A DNA stretch of 64,000 nucleotides from Herbaspirillum sp. RV1423 (GCF_000577615.1 NZ_CBXX010000023.1:1-64000); one strand, 5' to 3'. Counted from the first letter of the stretch, positions 1-8,864 are shown. A program made the numbers and translations. Notes: generated by a model not told the origin, from the letters alone.

Positions 1-529
1 CCGCTTTTACCACCGCAAAGTTCACCCCTCCGTTCGGCTGCTTGATGCCACCATTCGAAAAATGCTGCAGCTTCACTCCCAGGTCCAGTCCGTTCGAAAA
101 CACATAACCAGCTCCTATGTGATCGCCAAATTGGAACGCTGTCGACAACTTCTTGGTGTCGTTGTTGTACAGTGAGGAGAACAGATGAACGCCGATGCCG
201 GCTTCGCCGTAAAATCCCTTCTTATCATCGCGTTGGAAACGGAAGACCGGAGTAAAACCGATGTCGGTGAAGTTCTTGCTTTGATCAGTATTGTTGTAAC
301 GCTTCTCGTGCCATTCAGCGACTGTCAGATCCCAGTAGCCACCGATATGCGTGCCGTTGGATTGCCACCAAGCGGTGTTTTTCCAATCCCATTGTGCGCC
401 GAGACGCAGCATCTGGACTTTGGAGCCGGCGCCGAATTCCACAGAGGTGGAATCGACAGCGTAGCTGGACGATTGCAGAGCGATCAGCGCAATACTGGCA
501 ACGGTGAGTTTAAGAGCAATTTTTTTCAT
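1..529 (-). CDS. pagL: PagL-family lipid A 3-O-deacylase (acyloxyacyl hydrolase), C-terminus cut off by window edge
   Basis: Reading the minus strand from the ATG at 529 gives an uninterrupted frame to the window edge, with 176 codons visible. The protein starts MKKIALKLTVASIALIAL, a typical Sec signal peptide with cleavage near SSYA/VD. Alternating aromatic and hydrophobic stretches follow, as expected for an outer-membrane beta-barrel. The motif LQHFSNGGIKQPNGG near the visible end carries the His and Ser of the PagL H-x-S active site. PagL removes the 3-O-acyl chain from lipid A in the outer membrane. The acidic residue expected about 14 residues after the His reads Asn here. The protein is partial, so the final strands cannot be judged. 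No partner gene is visible; the next gene is about 270 bp away on the same strand. Confidence 0.85.
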   Translation of the reverse strand, partial: MKKIALKLTVASIALIALQSSSYAVDSTSVEFGAGSKVQMLRLGAQWDWKNTAWWQSNGTHIGGYWDLTVAEWHEKRYNNTDQSKNFTDIGFTPVFRFQRDDKKGFYGEAGIGVHLFSSLYNNDTKKLSTAFQFGDHIGAGYVFSNGLDLGVKLQHFSNGGIKQPNGGVNFAVVKA

Positions 530-802
530 CGACATGAGATTTTCGCTATGGTGAAAGTATGAAATATTGGAAGAAAAAATCTTGTAAGAACGGGACAAGC
601 GCCTTTTATTACACGAAAACTATTTTCTCATAACCACTAGAAAAGAAAGCAATAGTTATCAAGAAGCTGGAACGTGATTGTCGCTGAAATTGCACAGCTT
701 TGCAGGAAACGCTGACTTAATGCTCGTGAACATTGCTAGTAAGGCAATTAAACGGCAAAACAAAATCAAAAATAGACAACGAAGAGCGCGCTCTTGCTTG
801 AT

Positions 803-1696
803 TCAACTGCGATAGGCATATTCAAGCTGCCCCGCAACATCGACACGAACCGATAGTACGCATCCCGACAATGGACAGTGCTCGATCTCGGCAGGCGATC
901 GCCCATTCCGTCCAGTGGTGATATAGAGCGTCTTCAAATCGGCGCCGCCGAAAGCGAGCATGGTCGGGCAACGCACCGGCAGCTTGATTTCCTGAAGTAT
1001 GCCTCCCGTCGCAGACAGGCGCAAAACACGCCCGCCTTCGAACATGGCGCACCAGTAGGCATTCTCACTATCGACTGCAGCGCCGTCGGGACGGCCGCCA
1101 TAGTCAGGCGCAGTCTTATCCGCATTGAATTGTTTGAACAAGCGCATGTTGCTGGTCTTGCCGACGGCGAGATCGAAGTCGTATGCGTTGATGCGATGGG
1201 CGGGCGTATTGGCGTGGTACATGGTGCGTTGGTCGACGCTGAAAGCGACGCCGTTAGAGGTCGTCACCGGATGGCCGGCATCGCGCAGTTCGCCGCGATC
1301 AAAGCAGAACAGGCTGCCGAGTTCACGATCACGGGGTTCGTAGATCGTACCGGCCCAGAATCGGCCCATGGCGTCGCACCGGCCATCGTTGAAGCGCAGC
1401 TTGCCGGTGTCGTAAGGAGCATCGAGCAAGGGCGTCATTTCGCCGGTATCGGTATTGAGACGGACGAGCCCGCCGCGCAATGCCACCAGCAGGCCGCCAT
1501 CGGCGTGAATCGCGATGCAACCAGGCTCGCCGGGCATGGGCCAACTGCGATGTTCCTTGCTTGCTTCGTGCAGGCGATGCACTGCCATGTCGGGAATATC
1601 GATCCAGTAGAGCGCGCTTTCTGCCGCATGCCATAGTGGACATTCGCCAAGTTGCATGGGCGTCTCGAAAGCGACTTGAATTTCAGGAGCAGACAT
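803..1696 (-). CDS. SMP-30/gluconolactonase/LRE family protein (probable sugar-acid lactonase)
   Basis: This is a 297-residue six-bladed beta-propeller of the SMP-30/gluconolaconase family, whose members hydrolyse aldonolactones with one divalent metal. The family metal ligands are visible: Glu18 in LGECPLW, Asn in TTSNGVAFS and Asp in GGRPDGAAVD. I chose the ATG at 1696 (MSAPEIQ), with GGAAAA about 8 bases upstream, over an in-frame TTG eight codons earlier. It is the last gene of a minus-strand sugar-acid locus, 215 bp after an SDR dehydrogenase gene, and probably opens the lactone formed by a sugar dehydrogenase encoded elsewhere. The substrate cannot be read from the sequence; pentono- and hexono-lactones are both possible. 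Confidence 0.85.
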   Translation of the reverse strand: MSAPEIQVAFETPMQLGECPLWHAAESALYWIDIPDMAVHRLHEASKEHRSWPMPGEPGCIAIHADGGLLVALRGGLVRLNTDTGEMTPLLDAPYDTGKLRFNDGRCDAMGRFWAGTIYEPRDRELGSLFCFDRGELRDAGHPVTTSNGVAFSVDQRTMYHANTPAHRINAYDFDLAVGKTSNMRLFKQFNADKTAPDYGGRPDGAAVDSENAYWCAMFEGGRVLRLSATGGILQEIKLPVRCPTMLAFGGADLKTLYITTGRNGRSPAEIEHCPLSGCVLSVRVDVAGQLEYAYRS

Positions 1697-1826
1697 GGGC
1701 TGTTTTCCGGCAGTTTCCAATAGGCAGAGGCAATATTATGCCCACTTTGATTGCCCGGACGAGGTCGACAAGATCAAAAAATAAAAATACCAATTCGCAC
1801 ACCGTGAGTGATACGTGCAAAACGCT

Positions 1827-1860
1827 GCGGCCCGGGCGATCGGACGATCGACAGGGCCGC
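1827..1860. other. Intergenic stem-loop inside the sugar-acid locus
   Basis: A perfect 7-bp stem GCGGCCC / GGGCCGC (1827-1833 with 1854-1860) encloses a second dyad, CGATCG-GA-CGATCG. It lies in the 215-bp gap between the SDR and SMP-30 genes. No T-run follows on either strand, so an mRNA-stabilising or processing hairpin is more likely than an intrinsic terminator. Confidence 0.45.
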
Positions 1861-1911
1861 TGGTAAATCAGCATCGCGATGTAGCAAACTACATTGGAAG
1901 AAGACACGAGA

Positions 1912-2667
1912 TCAGTTGGACCAACCGCCGTCAATCATATGAATTGCGCCGGTGGTGAATGCCGACTCGTCCGACGCCAGGTACAACGCAAGCGCGGCGA
2001 CTTCTTCCGCCTTGCCGATGCGGCCCATTGGCTGGCGAGCCACGAAGGCCTGACGCACCTCGGCCTCGCTCTTGCCGGTCTCTTTGGCTTGCGTCGTGAT
2101 GCGCTGATTCAGCGACGGCGACTCGATGGTGCCGGGACAGATGGCGTTGCAGCGCACGCCTTGCGCGACGAAGTCGGCGGCGACCGATTTGGTCAGGCCG
2201 ACCACAGCGGCCTTGCTGGCGCCATAGGCGAAACGATTTGCCACGCCCTTGACGCTGGATGCTGCCGAGGCGATGTTGACAATGGAACCGGACTTCTTGG
2301 CCAGCATACCTGGCAACACCGCGCGAATTGTGTGGAACATCGCACGCGCATTGAGGTTGAAGGAGAAGTCCCAGGCCTTGTCGTCGCACTCGAGGATATT
2401 CCCGGAGTGGACGTAGCCGGCGCAATTGAACAGCACGTCGACAGTGCCGATGCTGTCGACCAGTTTCTTGATCGCTGCGGAGTCGGTCACGTCGAGGATA
2501 TGCGCCTCCGCATTCTGCAGCGTGGACAGGTGTTCCTGGCTGATGTCGGTGGCGATGACGCGCGCGCCTTCGCGGGCGAACAGTTCGACCGACGCGCGGC
2601 CGATGCCTTGCGCGGCGGCAGTGATCAGTACGGTTTTGCCGACCAGGCGTCCAGGGGATTGCGACAT
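1912..2667 (-). CDS. SDR family oxidoreductase, probable 2-keto-3-deoxy-sugar-acid 4-dehydrogenase
   Basis: A 251-residue classical short-chain dehydrogenase. The cofactor glycine motif TAAAQGIG spans residues 16-23, NCAG lies near 81-84, and the catalytic Ser134, Tyr148 and Lys152 (YGASK) are present. Asp41 after the second beta strand (VIATD) favours NAD over NADP. It resembles SDRs that oxidise C4 of 2-keto-3-deoxy-L-fuconate, -rhamnonate or pentonates. Its position just downstream of a FAH-family gene and a UxaA-family dehydratase gene supports that step: dehydratase product to 2,4-diketo acid, which the FAH enzyme would cleave. The FAH stop is at 2681, 14 bp upstream of this ATG, so the two are co-transcribed. 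Family assignment is firm; the substrate is inferred from neighbours. Confidence 0.88.
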   Translation of the reverse strand: MSQSPGRLVGKTVLITAAAQGIGRASVELFAREGARVIATDISQEHLSTLQNAEAHILDVTDSAAIKKLVDSIGTVDVLFNCAGYVHSGNILECDDKAWDFSFNLNARAMFHTIRAVLPGMLAKKSGSIVNIASAASSVKGVANRFAYGASKAAVVGLTKSVAADFVAQGVRCNAICPGTIESPSLNQRITTQAKETGKSEAEVRQAFVARQPMGRIGKAEEVAALALYLASDESAFTTGAIHMIDGGWSN

Positions 2668-2680
2668 GAGTTTTCCTTTG

Positions 2681-3853
2681 TTAAATGAGTTTCCGTTGTG
2701 CCAGATTCTTGATCAGCGCTGTCAGTCCGAACGTCCAAGGCGCGACCTTGTCGGTAAAGTTCACCTTGTTCACCAAAGCACCGAGCTTGGGCGTAGCGAT
2801 CGTCACGACATCGGCGACCTGATGGGTGAAGCCTTGTCCCGGCCCGAAACGATCCTGAGTCGGCGCGAACATGGTACCGAGGAAGAGCACCAGGCCGTCC
2901 GGATACTGATGGTTCGGACCGATGGCATGCTGCGCAAGATCCAGCGGATCACGGCTGATCATCGACATCGAGCTGCTGCCTTTGAGCGTAAAGCCTTCGG
3001 TGCCGTCGACCTGCATTGTAAGTTCGGCGCGCCGCACATCGTCAATTGAAAAGTTTGCATCGAACAGACGGATGAATGGTCCGACTGCGCAGGAAGCGTT
3101 GTTGTCCTTGGCCTTGCCCAGCAATAACGCGCTACGGCCTTCAAAGTCGCGCAGGTTGACATCGTTGCCCAACGTGGCGCCGACTACCTTGCCGCGGCTG
3201 TTGATCGCCAGTACGATCTCCGGCTCCGGGTTGTTCCATACCGATTTGGGATGGATACCGACCTCGTCGCCGAGGCCGACGGAGGACAGCGGCTGCGCTT
3301 TGGTGAAGATTTCCGCATCGGGGCCGATACCGACTTCCAGGTATTGCGACCAGACGCCTTGCGCGAGCAGCACTTCCTTGAGCCTGGCGGCTTCGTCGGA
3401 ACCCGGCACCACGCTCGACAGGTTGTCGCCGATGACGGCGGTGATCGCCTTGCGCACCGCTTCGGCCTTGCCGGCGTCGCCGCGCGCCTGCTCTTCGATC
3501 ACGCGTTCCAGCATGCTGGCGACGAAGGTCACGCCGCTGGCTTTGACCGCCTGCAAATCGATCGGTGCCAGTAGCCAGGGACGCGAAGTGTCGCGTTTGG
3601 CGGCGTCGGCATTGGCCAGCAAGTCTTCCAGCGAAACCAGGCGCGGCGCCTTGGCTTGCGCGACGGCGGCAGCGGGATTGTCCAGCTCCAGCAACTGGCT
3701 CGATGTCGCTGCGACAGGGCTCAGGTCGTATACGCCGTCGGCCTGCACTTTGACCAGTACCGGACCGACGCCGGGTTGCCATATGCGTCCGACCAATGTC
3801 GCTTGTTGATGATCTTCAGGCAGGTGGGCCTGAACTGTGAATGCTTGTGCCAT
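2681..3853 (-). CDS. Fumarylacetoacetate hydrolase (FAH) family protein, putative diketo-sugar-acid hydrolase or keto-deoxy-acid dehydratase
   Basis: A 390-residue FAH-superfamily protein with the C-terminal FAH fold from about residue 170. The metal-binding carboxylates are visible in NPEPEIV (E-x-E) and GNDVNLRD. The ATG at 3853 (MAQAFTVQ) has GGAGCAAGG just upstream and is preferred to an upstream in-frame codon that would add 28 poorly coding residues. Two family roles fit: hydrolysis of 2,4-diketo-3-deoxy-aldonates to pyruvate plus a hydroxy acid, or dehydration of 2-keto-3-deoxy-pentonates (XylX/AraD type, which have a similar length). The adjacent 4-dehydrogenase favours the hydrolase. 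It is transcribed with the SDR gene 14 bp downstream; the UxaA-family gene lies 143 bp upstream. Confidence 0.85.
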   Translation of the reverse strand: MAQAFTVQAHLPEDHQQATLVGRIWQPGVGPVLVKVQADGVYDLSPVAATSSQLLELDNPAAAVAQAKAPRLVSLEDLLANADAAKRDTSRPWLLAPIDLQAVKASGVTFVASMLERVIEEQARGDAGKAEAVRKAITAVIGDNLSSVVPGSDEAARLKEVLLAQGVWSQYLEVGIGPDAEIFTKAQPLSSVGLGDEVGIHPKSVWNNPEPEIVLAINSRGKVVGATLGNDVNLRDFEGRSALLLGKAKDNNASCAVGPFIRLFDANFSIDDVRRAELTMQVDGTEGFTLKGSSSMSMISRDPLDLAQHAIGPNHQYPDGLVLFLGTMFAPTQDRFGPGQGFTHQVADVVTIATPKLGALVNKVNFTDKVAPWTFGLTALIKNLAQRKLI

Positions 3854-3996
3854 ACCTTGCTCCAGATGAAATGTCGTGCAATGAACGGGATACTGAGAAA
3901 TGCTTCCGGAACAGATTCTTGAAGCACATCGCAGCACCTCGAAGGAAAAACTGCCGCCGGAAAACGATCACCGGCGGCAGCAAGGAGAAACAACCT

Positions 3997-5532
3997 TCAG
4001 GTGTACACGCCGATATGCCACGGCACGAATTCGTCCTGGCCGTAGCCATGCAATTCGCTCTTGGTCTTCTTGCCGGAAGCCGTATCGAGGATCATCTGGA
4101 AGAACTGGGCGCCGATATCCTGCGGCGTGGCCATGCCGTCGGCGATCTCGCCGCAGTTGATATCCATGTCTTCTTCCTGACGCTGCCACAGCGCCGTGTT
4201 GGTCGCCAGCTTGAGCGACGGCGACGGCGCGCAGCCGTAGGCGGAGCCGCGACCGGTGGTGAAGCAGATCATGTTGGCGCCGCCGGCGACCTGCCCGGTG
4301 GCGGAGATGGGATCGTAGCCGGGCGTGTCCATGAAGACGAAGCCCTTGGCCGTTACCGTCTCTGCGTACTTGTAGACGTCCACCAGGTTGGAGGTGCCGC
4401 CCTTGGCGACGGCGCCCAGCGATTTTTCCAGGATGGTCGTCAGACCGCCGGCTTTGTTGCCGGCCGACGGATTGTTGTTCATCTCGGCGCCGTTCTTGGC
4501 GCAATACTCTTCCCACCAGGCGATGCGCGCCAGCAGTTTTTCGCCGACTTCCGGCGACACTGCGCGGCGCGTCAACAAGTGCTCTGCACCGTAGATTTCC
4601 GGTGTTTCCGACAGGATCGCCGTGCCGCCGTGTCGGACCAGCAGGTCAACCGCCGCGCCCAGAGCGGGATTGGCGGTGATGCCCGAATAGCCGTCCGAGC
4701 CGCCGCACTGGAGGCCCAACGTCAGGTGGCTGGCAGGGACGGGCTCGCGCTTGATGTTATTGGCGGCCGGCAGCATCTTCCTGATCTTCTCGATACCTAG
4801 TGCGACGGTCTTGGCGGTGCCGCCGGTGCTCTGGATCGTGAAAGTGTGGAAATACTCGTTCTCTTTCAGGTTGTGCGCTTCCAGCAAACCGGAGATCTGG
4901 TTGGTTTCACAGCCGAGGCCGACGATCAGCACGGCGGCGAAGTTGGGATGCTTGGCGTAGCCGGCCAGCGTGCGGCGCAGCATCGCCAGCGGTTCGCCTT
5001 CCGAATCGACCGCGCAACCGAGGCCGTGGGTTAGTGCGACGACGCCGTCGACATTTGGGAAATCGGCCAGCGCTTCCGGATGGATATCGCGGCGGAAGTA
5101 GTCGGCAATGGCGCGCGCGGCAGTCGCCGAGCAGTTCACCGAGGTCAGCACGCCGATGTAATTGCGCGTGGCGACGCGGCCGTCCGGGCGCACGATGCCC
5201 ATGAACGTGGCCGGCGTTTCGACATAATCGACCGGCTTGAAATCGGCGCCGAAGGAGTGCTCGCGGGAAAACTCCGCCATGGCCAGATTATGCGTGTGCA
5301 CATGCTGGCCCGGCTCGATGGCCTGGCTGGCGGTGCCGATGATTTGTCCATAGCGCTTGATCGGCTGGCCGACGGCGATGGCGCGCGTGGCCATCTTGTG
5401 GCCGGCGGGGATCAGTGCGCCGACCCGCAGGCCGTTCTCTTCTTCGAGAATGGTGCCGGGGATCAGTTGGCGGCGCGCAATGACGACATCATCGACAGGA
5501 TTCAATCGGATGACGGGAGAAATAGATTTCAT
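3997..5532 (-). CDS. UxaA-family (altronate/galactarate dehydratase-like) sugar-acid dehydratase
   Basis: A full-length 511-residue UxaA-type dehydratase. The N-terminal SAF domain (about 1-100, DDVVIARRQLIPG onward) is followed by the large catalytic domain. Conserved segments include GYxRPDGRVATRNYIGVL-like residues near 115-130, LTHGLGC, and LQCGGSDGYSGITANPALG with its Cys. Family members dehydrate D-altronate, galactarate or related aldonates to 2-keto-3-deoxy acids using iron. The ATG at 5532 has only a weak GAG ribosome site. Upstream lies the transporter operon and downstream the FAH and SDR genes, so this is probably the entry dehydratase of the route. The substrate is undetermined: hexonate or pentonate are both possible. 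Confidence 0.88.
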   Translation of the reverse strand: MKSISPVIRLNPVDDVVIARRQLIPGTILEEENGLRVGALIPAGHKMATRAIAVGQPIKRYGQIIGTASQAIEPGQHVHTHNLAMAEFSREHSFGADFKPVDYVETPATFMGIVRPDGRVATRNYIGVLTSVNCSATAARAIADYFRRDIHPEALADFPNVDGVVALTHGLGCAVDSEGEPLAMLRRTLAGYAKHPNFAAVLIVGLGCETNQISGLLEAHNLKENEYFHTFTIQSTGGTAKTVALGIEKIRKMLPAANNIKREPVPASHLTLGLQCGGSDGYSGITANPALGAAVDLLVRHGGTAILSETPEIYGAEHLLTRRAVSPEVGEKLLARIAWWEEYCAKNGAEMNNNPSAGNKAGGLTTILEKSLGAVAKGGTSNLVDVYKYAETVTAKGFVFMDTPGYDPISATGQVAGGANMICFTTGRGSAYGCAPSPSLKLATNTALWQRQEEDMDINCGEIADGMATPQDIGAQFFQMILDTASGKKTKSELHGYGQDEFVPWHIGVYT

Positions 5533-5606
5533 GATGATCTCGGTAAAAATGAGAATGTCGCGCAGGCTGGCGCATATCTATGCGCCGGCCGCGGCATGTA
5601 CGCGAA

Positions 5607-6413
5607 TTACTTCGCTGCGAACTGCGCCAGGTCAGGCATCGGCGTGCCGACCCATTGCTGGTAGATCTTACCCAGGCGGCCGTTCTTGGTGTTGGTGTCG
5701 ATCCACGCATTCAGCCATTTTTGCAGTTCAGGTTCGTTCTGGCGGATGCCGATAGCGTAGGGGATATCCTTGATGGCGAACTTGGTTTCCAGGTTCTTCG
5801 ATGGGTTCTGGCGGGCGATCGCAGCCGCCAGCGCATTCGGCGTGCACAGTCCGTCGACCTGGCCGGAGACGACGGCGGCGGTCACGGTTGCATCGTCGTC
5901 AAAGCGTACGATGGTTGCCCCCTTGGGCGCCAGCGGGGTCAACAGCGAATCCTGCATGTTGCCGCGCACGACGGCGATGCGCTTGCCGTTCAGATCGGGC
6001 AGGCCTTTGATCGCGATGCCTTTCGGCGCCGCCACGACGAATTGCGAAGCGCCGTACGGATGCGTGAACGTCACCACCTTGGCGCGTTCAGGCGTGATGC
6101 TGAATGTTGCGATGACCATGTCGGCCTTGCCGGTCATCAGGAAAGGCACGCGGTTGGGACCGGTCACCTGCACGATCTCCAGTTCCACTCCCAAGTCCTT
6201 GGCCAGCGCGCGCGCCGTTTCGACGTCCGATCCTTGCGGCTCCAGCTTGGCATTGGTCATGCCGAAAGGCGGCGCGCCGAGGTCGACGGCGATCAGGACT
6301 TTCTTGCGCGCCTTGATGTCGGCCAGCGTATCGGCATGGACGACCTGGGCGAAGCAAGCCAGGCCGAGGATGACGGCTGTCGCTTTTTTGGTGAACTTCA
6401 ATAAGTTTTTCAT
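5607..6413 (-). CDS. ABC transporter periplasmic binding protein, polar amino acid (PBP2) type
   Basis: A 268-residue secreted binding protein. The signal peptide ends at VVHA/DT near residue 28. The mature part starts ADIKARKKVLIAVDLGAPPFG, the classic opening of family 3 periplasmic binding proteins, and TFSITPERAKVVTFTHPY is the typical hinge-region motif. It precedes UxaA and follows an ATPase and two permeases on the same strand, completing a four-component importer. By sequence class the ligand would be a polar amino acid, but the locus is otherwise entirely sugar-acid catabolism, so the ligand may be a sugar acid. The stop is 74 bp before the UxaA start. Confidence 0.88.
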   Translation of the reverse strand: MKNLLKFTKKATAVILGLACFAQVVHADTLADIKARKKVLIAVDLGAPPFGMTNAKLEPQGSDVETARALAKDLGVELEIVQVTGPNRVPFLMTGKADMVIATFSITPERAKVVTFTHPYGASQFVVAAPKGIAIKGLPDLNGKRIAVVRGNMQDSLLTPLAPKGATIVRFDDDATVTAAVVSGQVDGLCTPNALAAAIARQNPSKNLETKFAIKDIPYAIGIRQNEPELQKWLNAWIDTNTKNGRLGKIYQQWVGTPMPDLAQFAAK

Positions 6414-6478
6414 GTTGTCTCCTGAGGTATGAATTTTTACTGCAAGGTGGTGTTGCCGGTATAGCCAGTGCGGCCGAT

Positions 6479-7213
6479 CTACAGATCGCTGCTGACGAAT
6501 TTGGCCAGCTCGGCTGTTTTGGGATGGGTGAACAATTCGTCCGGAGGCCCCACTTCCCAGACTTTTCCCTGATGCATGAACACCAGGATATCGGCCAGCT
6601 TGCGCGCGAACGCCATTTCATGCGTGACCAGCACCATGGTCATGCCTTGCCTGGACAAGTCCTCCATGACCTTCAACACTTCGCCGGTCAGTTCCGGGTC
6701 GAGCGCCGACGTCACTTCGTCGAACAGCATCAATTCCGGCGCCATCGCCAGTGAACGCGCGATCGCCACGCGCTGCTGCTGGCCGCCTGACAGTTGCTCG
6801 GGATAGGCGTCCTTCTTGGCTTCCAGGCCGACCAGCGTCAGCACATTGTGCGCGATTTTCTTCGCTTCTGCAGACGACAGCTTCTTGATGGTGGTCAGCG
6901 CCAGCGTGATGTTGCGCTCCACCGTCACATGCGGGAACAGATTGTAGCTCTGGAACACGATGCCGACCTGCTTGCGCAGTTCGCGCAGGTTGAGCTTGTC
7001 CGGATGGTGGATGTCGTGGCCGCAGACGTTGATGTCGCCCGAGTCGATGCGCTCCAGTCCGTTGAGGCAGCGCAGCAGCGTGCTCTTGCCGGATCCGCTG
7101 CGGCCGATGATCGCGACCATCTGGCCTTTCTGCACGTCCAGCGAGACGCCGTTCAACACCTTGTTGGCGCCGAAGCTCTTGTGCAGATTGTTGATGCTAA
7201 CGATTGCTGACAT
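6479..7213 (-). CDS. Polar amino acid-type ABC transporter ATP-binding protein
   Basis: A 244-residue GlnQ/HisP-type ATPase. Walker A is GRSGSGKST, the ABC signature is LSGGQQQR, Walker B is LMLFDEVTSALD and the switch His is in VLVTHE. The final Walker B position is Val where Pro is usual (DEPTSALD); this variant is common in the family. The start overlaps the upstream permease gene by 17 bp, indicating translational coupling. It supplies energy for the importer formed by the genes at 5607, 7197 and 7857. Confidence 0.92.
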   Translation of the reverse strand: MSAIVSINNLHKSFGANKVLNGVSLDVQKGQMVAIIGRSGSGKSTLLRCLNGLERIDSGDINVCGHDIHHPDKLNLRELRKQVGIVFQSYNLFPHVTVERNITLALTTIKKLSSAEAKKIAHNVLTLVGLEAKKDAYPEQLSGGQQQRVAIARSLAMAPELMLFDEVTSALDPELTGEVLKVMEDLSRQGMTMVLVTHEMAFARKLADILVFMHQGKVWEVGPPDELFTHPKTAELAKFVSSDL

Positions 7214-7847
7214 TCAATTTCCTTTCAAAGTGCTTGCTCAGCGCCGACAGCGGATAGCAAAGACAAAAATAGATCAGGGCCACGCAGCCGAACACCGTGA
7301 ACGGCTGGAAAGTCGAGTTGTTGATGATCTGGCCGGCGCGCGACAGGTCGACAAAGCCGATTACCGACGCCAGCGAAGTGTTCTTGACGATCTGCACCAT
7401 GAAGCCGACGGTCGGCGGAATGGCGATCTTGAACGCCTGCGGCAGGATCACCTTCTGCAATTGCTCGAAGCGGTTGAAGCCCAGGCACTCCGACGCTTCC
7501 CATTGGGTCTTGGGCACCGCCTCGATGCAGCCGCGCCAGATTTCGCCGAGGAAGGCGGCGCAGTACACCGCAAACGAAATCCCGGCAGCCACCAGCGGCG
7601 ACAGCTTGAATCCCGCAATCGCCAGCCCGAAGTAGGTGACGAACAGCACCACCAGCAAGGGAATGCCCTGGACGATCTGGATGTACCAACTGGCGATGCT
7701 GCGCAACGTGGCCGACTTCGAGACGCGGCCCAGTGCAATCACGAAACCGCCGGCGCCGCCGCAGACGAAAGCGATCAGCGACAGGACGATGGTCCAGACC
7801 GCCGCCTGCAACAGGTACTCGACGTGTAAAAAGGTAAATGAGGTCAC
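7197..7847 (-). CDS. Polar amino acid-type ABC transporter permease
   Basis: A 216-residue inner-membrane permease of the His/Glu/Gln/Arg/opine family with about five transmembrane segments. The EAA loop is visible in IEAVPKTQWEASECLGFNRFEQLQKVILPQA. It overlaps the ATPase gene by 17 bp and starts 9 bp after the stop of the second permease gene. Together with the gene at 7857 it forms the heterodimeric channel. Confidence 0.92.
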   Translation of the reverse strand: MTSFTFLHVEYLLQAAVWTIVLSLIAFVCGGAGGFVIALGRVSKSATLRSIASWYIQIVQGIPLLVVLFVTYFGLAIAGFKLSPLVAAGISFAVYCAAFLGEIWRGCIEAVPKTQWEASECLGFNRFEQLQKVILPQAFKIAIPPTVGFMVQIVKNTSLASVIGFVDLSRAGQIINNSTFQPFTVFGCVALIYFCLCYPLSALSKHFERKLNVSNR

Positions 7848-7856
7848 GCTGTTTCC

Positions 7857-8540
7857 TTACAGATTGGTGCCGAGTTTGCGCTTGCGCACAAACGACGCTT
7901 TCCCGATCAGCCAGAACGCGGCGCGGAACAGGAAGGACAAGGCCAGGTAGGCGACGGCGATCACCACGTAGACTTCAAAGCTGCGGAAGGTTTCCGACTG
8001 CACCAGGTTGGCGGTTGCTGTCAGTTCTTCGGCGGAAATCTGCGAAGTGATGCTCGAGGCCAGCATCAGCAGGATGAACTGGCTGGTCAGCGACGGATAG
8101 ACGCGTTCGACCGCCGGCAGCAGCACCACATGCCAGTAGACATGGAACCTGGACATGCCGAGGCATTCGGCCGCCTCGATCTGTCCCGGATGGATCGAAT
8201 TGATGCCGGCGCGCATGATCTCCGCCGTGTAGGCGCCGACGTTGACGGTCAGCGCAATCACGGCGGCGGTTTCCGCGGTCAGTCTCAGGCCGATGCTCGC
8301 CAGGCCGAAATAGACCAGGAACACCTGCACCAGCAGCGGCGTATTGCGGATGATTTCGACATACGCTTTCACTAGCGCCTGCAGCAGCCAGCTCTTGCTC
8401 TTGTAGGCGATGGCGCACAACGTGCCGACCACAAAGCCCAATACAATGGAGAGCGCCGACAACTGTACCGTCAACCAGGCGCCGTAGAGCAAACGGGGCC
8501 AGTTGACGAACACGCTCATGAAGTCAAAGGTGTAATGCAT
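7857..8540 (-). CDS. Polar amino acid-type ABC transporter permease
   Basis: A 227-residue permease paralogous to the one at 7197. The EAA loop reads INSIHPGQIEAAECLGMSR and is followed by a conserved YPSLTSQFILLMLASS segment. It is the first gene of the transporter block, so the promoter should lie in the 397-bp gap upstream (8541-8937). Downstream genes follow with only 9 bp spacing or an overlap, giving the order permease-permease-ATPase-binding protein. Confidence 0.92.
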   Translation of the reverse strand: MHYTFDFMSVFVNWPRLLYGAWLTVQLSALSIVLGFVVGTLCAIAYKSKSWLLQALVKAYVEIIRNTPLLVQVFLVYFGLASIGLRLTAETAAVIALTVNVGAYTAEIMRAGINSIHPGQIEAAECLGMSRFHVYWHVVLLPAVERVYPSLTSQFILLMLASSITSQISAEELTATANLVQSETFRSFEVYVVIAVAYLALSFLFRAAFWLIGKASFVRKRKLGTNL

Positions 8541-8624
8541 GAAGTCTCCAGGTCTGCGACTGATTCTTTGATGCCGGCGCGTTTTCAGACAAGGGCGCCG
8601 GCCGCTACTGTGGCGAGCGTAGGA

Positions 8625-8756
8625 TCAGACCGCGAGGCCGACTGCAAGAACGCGGCGATCGCGTTCGCACGGTCCGCAACCGACAGGGGACGAATGGATG
8701 GCGCGACGCGCGCAGGCGCCGTCATGCTGCACGCCGGGGGTGAAGTTTTTTTGCAT
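8625..8756 (-). CDS. Possible 43-residue small protein or leader peptide (low confidence)
   Basis: The minus-strand ATG at 8756 is preceded by AAGGAG with 8 bases of spacing, which is the best ribosome site in the gap. The frame encodes MQKNFTPGVQHDGACARRAI and continues for 43 residues, ending in VLAVGLAV. It has four cysteines, no recognisable domain and an Arg-rich middle that could be an artefact of GC-rich DNA. It lies directly upstream of the transporter operon, so a leader-peptide role is possible. I do not recognise it and would not call it without conservation or expression data. Confidence 0.25.
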   Translation of the reverse strand: MQKNFTPGVQHDGACARRAIHSSPVGCGPCERDRRVLAVGLAV

Positions 8757-8827
8757 TGCTGGGTCTCCTTGCTGAGGCCTGGCACCGGACCGGGAATGTC
8801 CGCTACACAAAGCCGTTCGTTATTGAC

Positions 8828-8864
8828 ACGCTCTCCGGATCGGATGTCCGGTCCGGGGGAGCGT
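8828..8864. other. Stem-loop downstream of the AraD1-type gene
   Basis: Near-perfect arms at 8828-8839 and 8852-8864 differ by one extra base and share ACGCTC/GAGCGT ends. On the minus strand this falls about 75 bp after the FAH-family stop at 8938. There is no T-run, so it is a structured spacer or factor-dependent terminator at best. Confidence 0.4.

Noticed and set aside
8824-8829. TTGACA hexamer upstream of the transporter operon
   Set aside because: It is on the plus strand, opposite to the operon, and no -10 hexamer lies 16-18 bp downstream.
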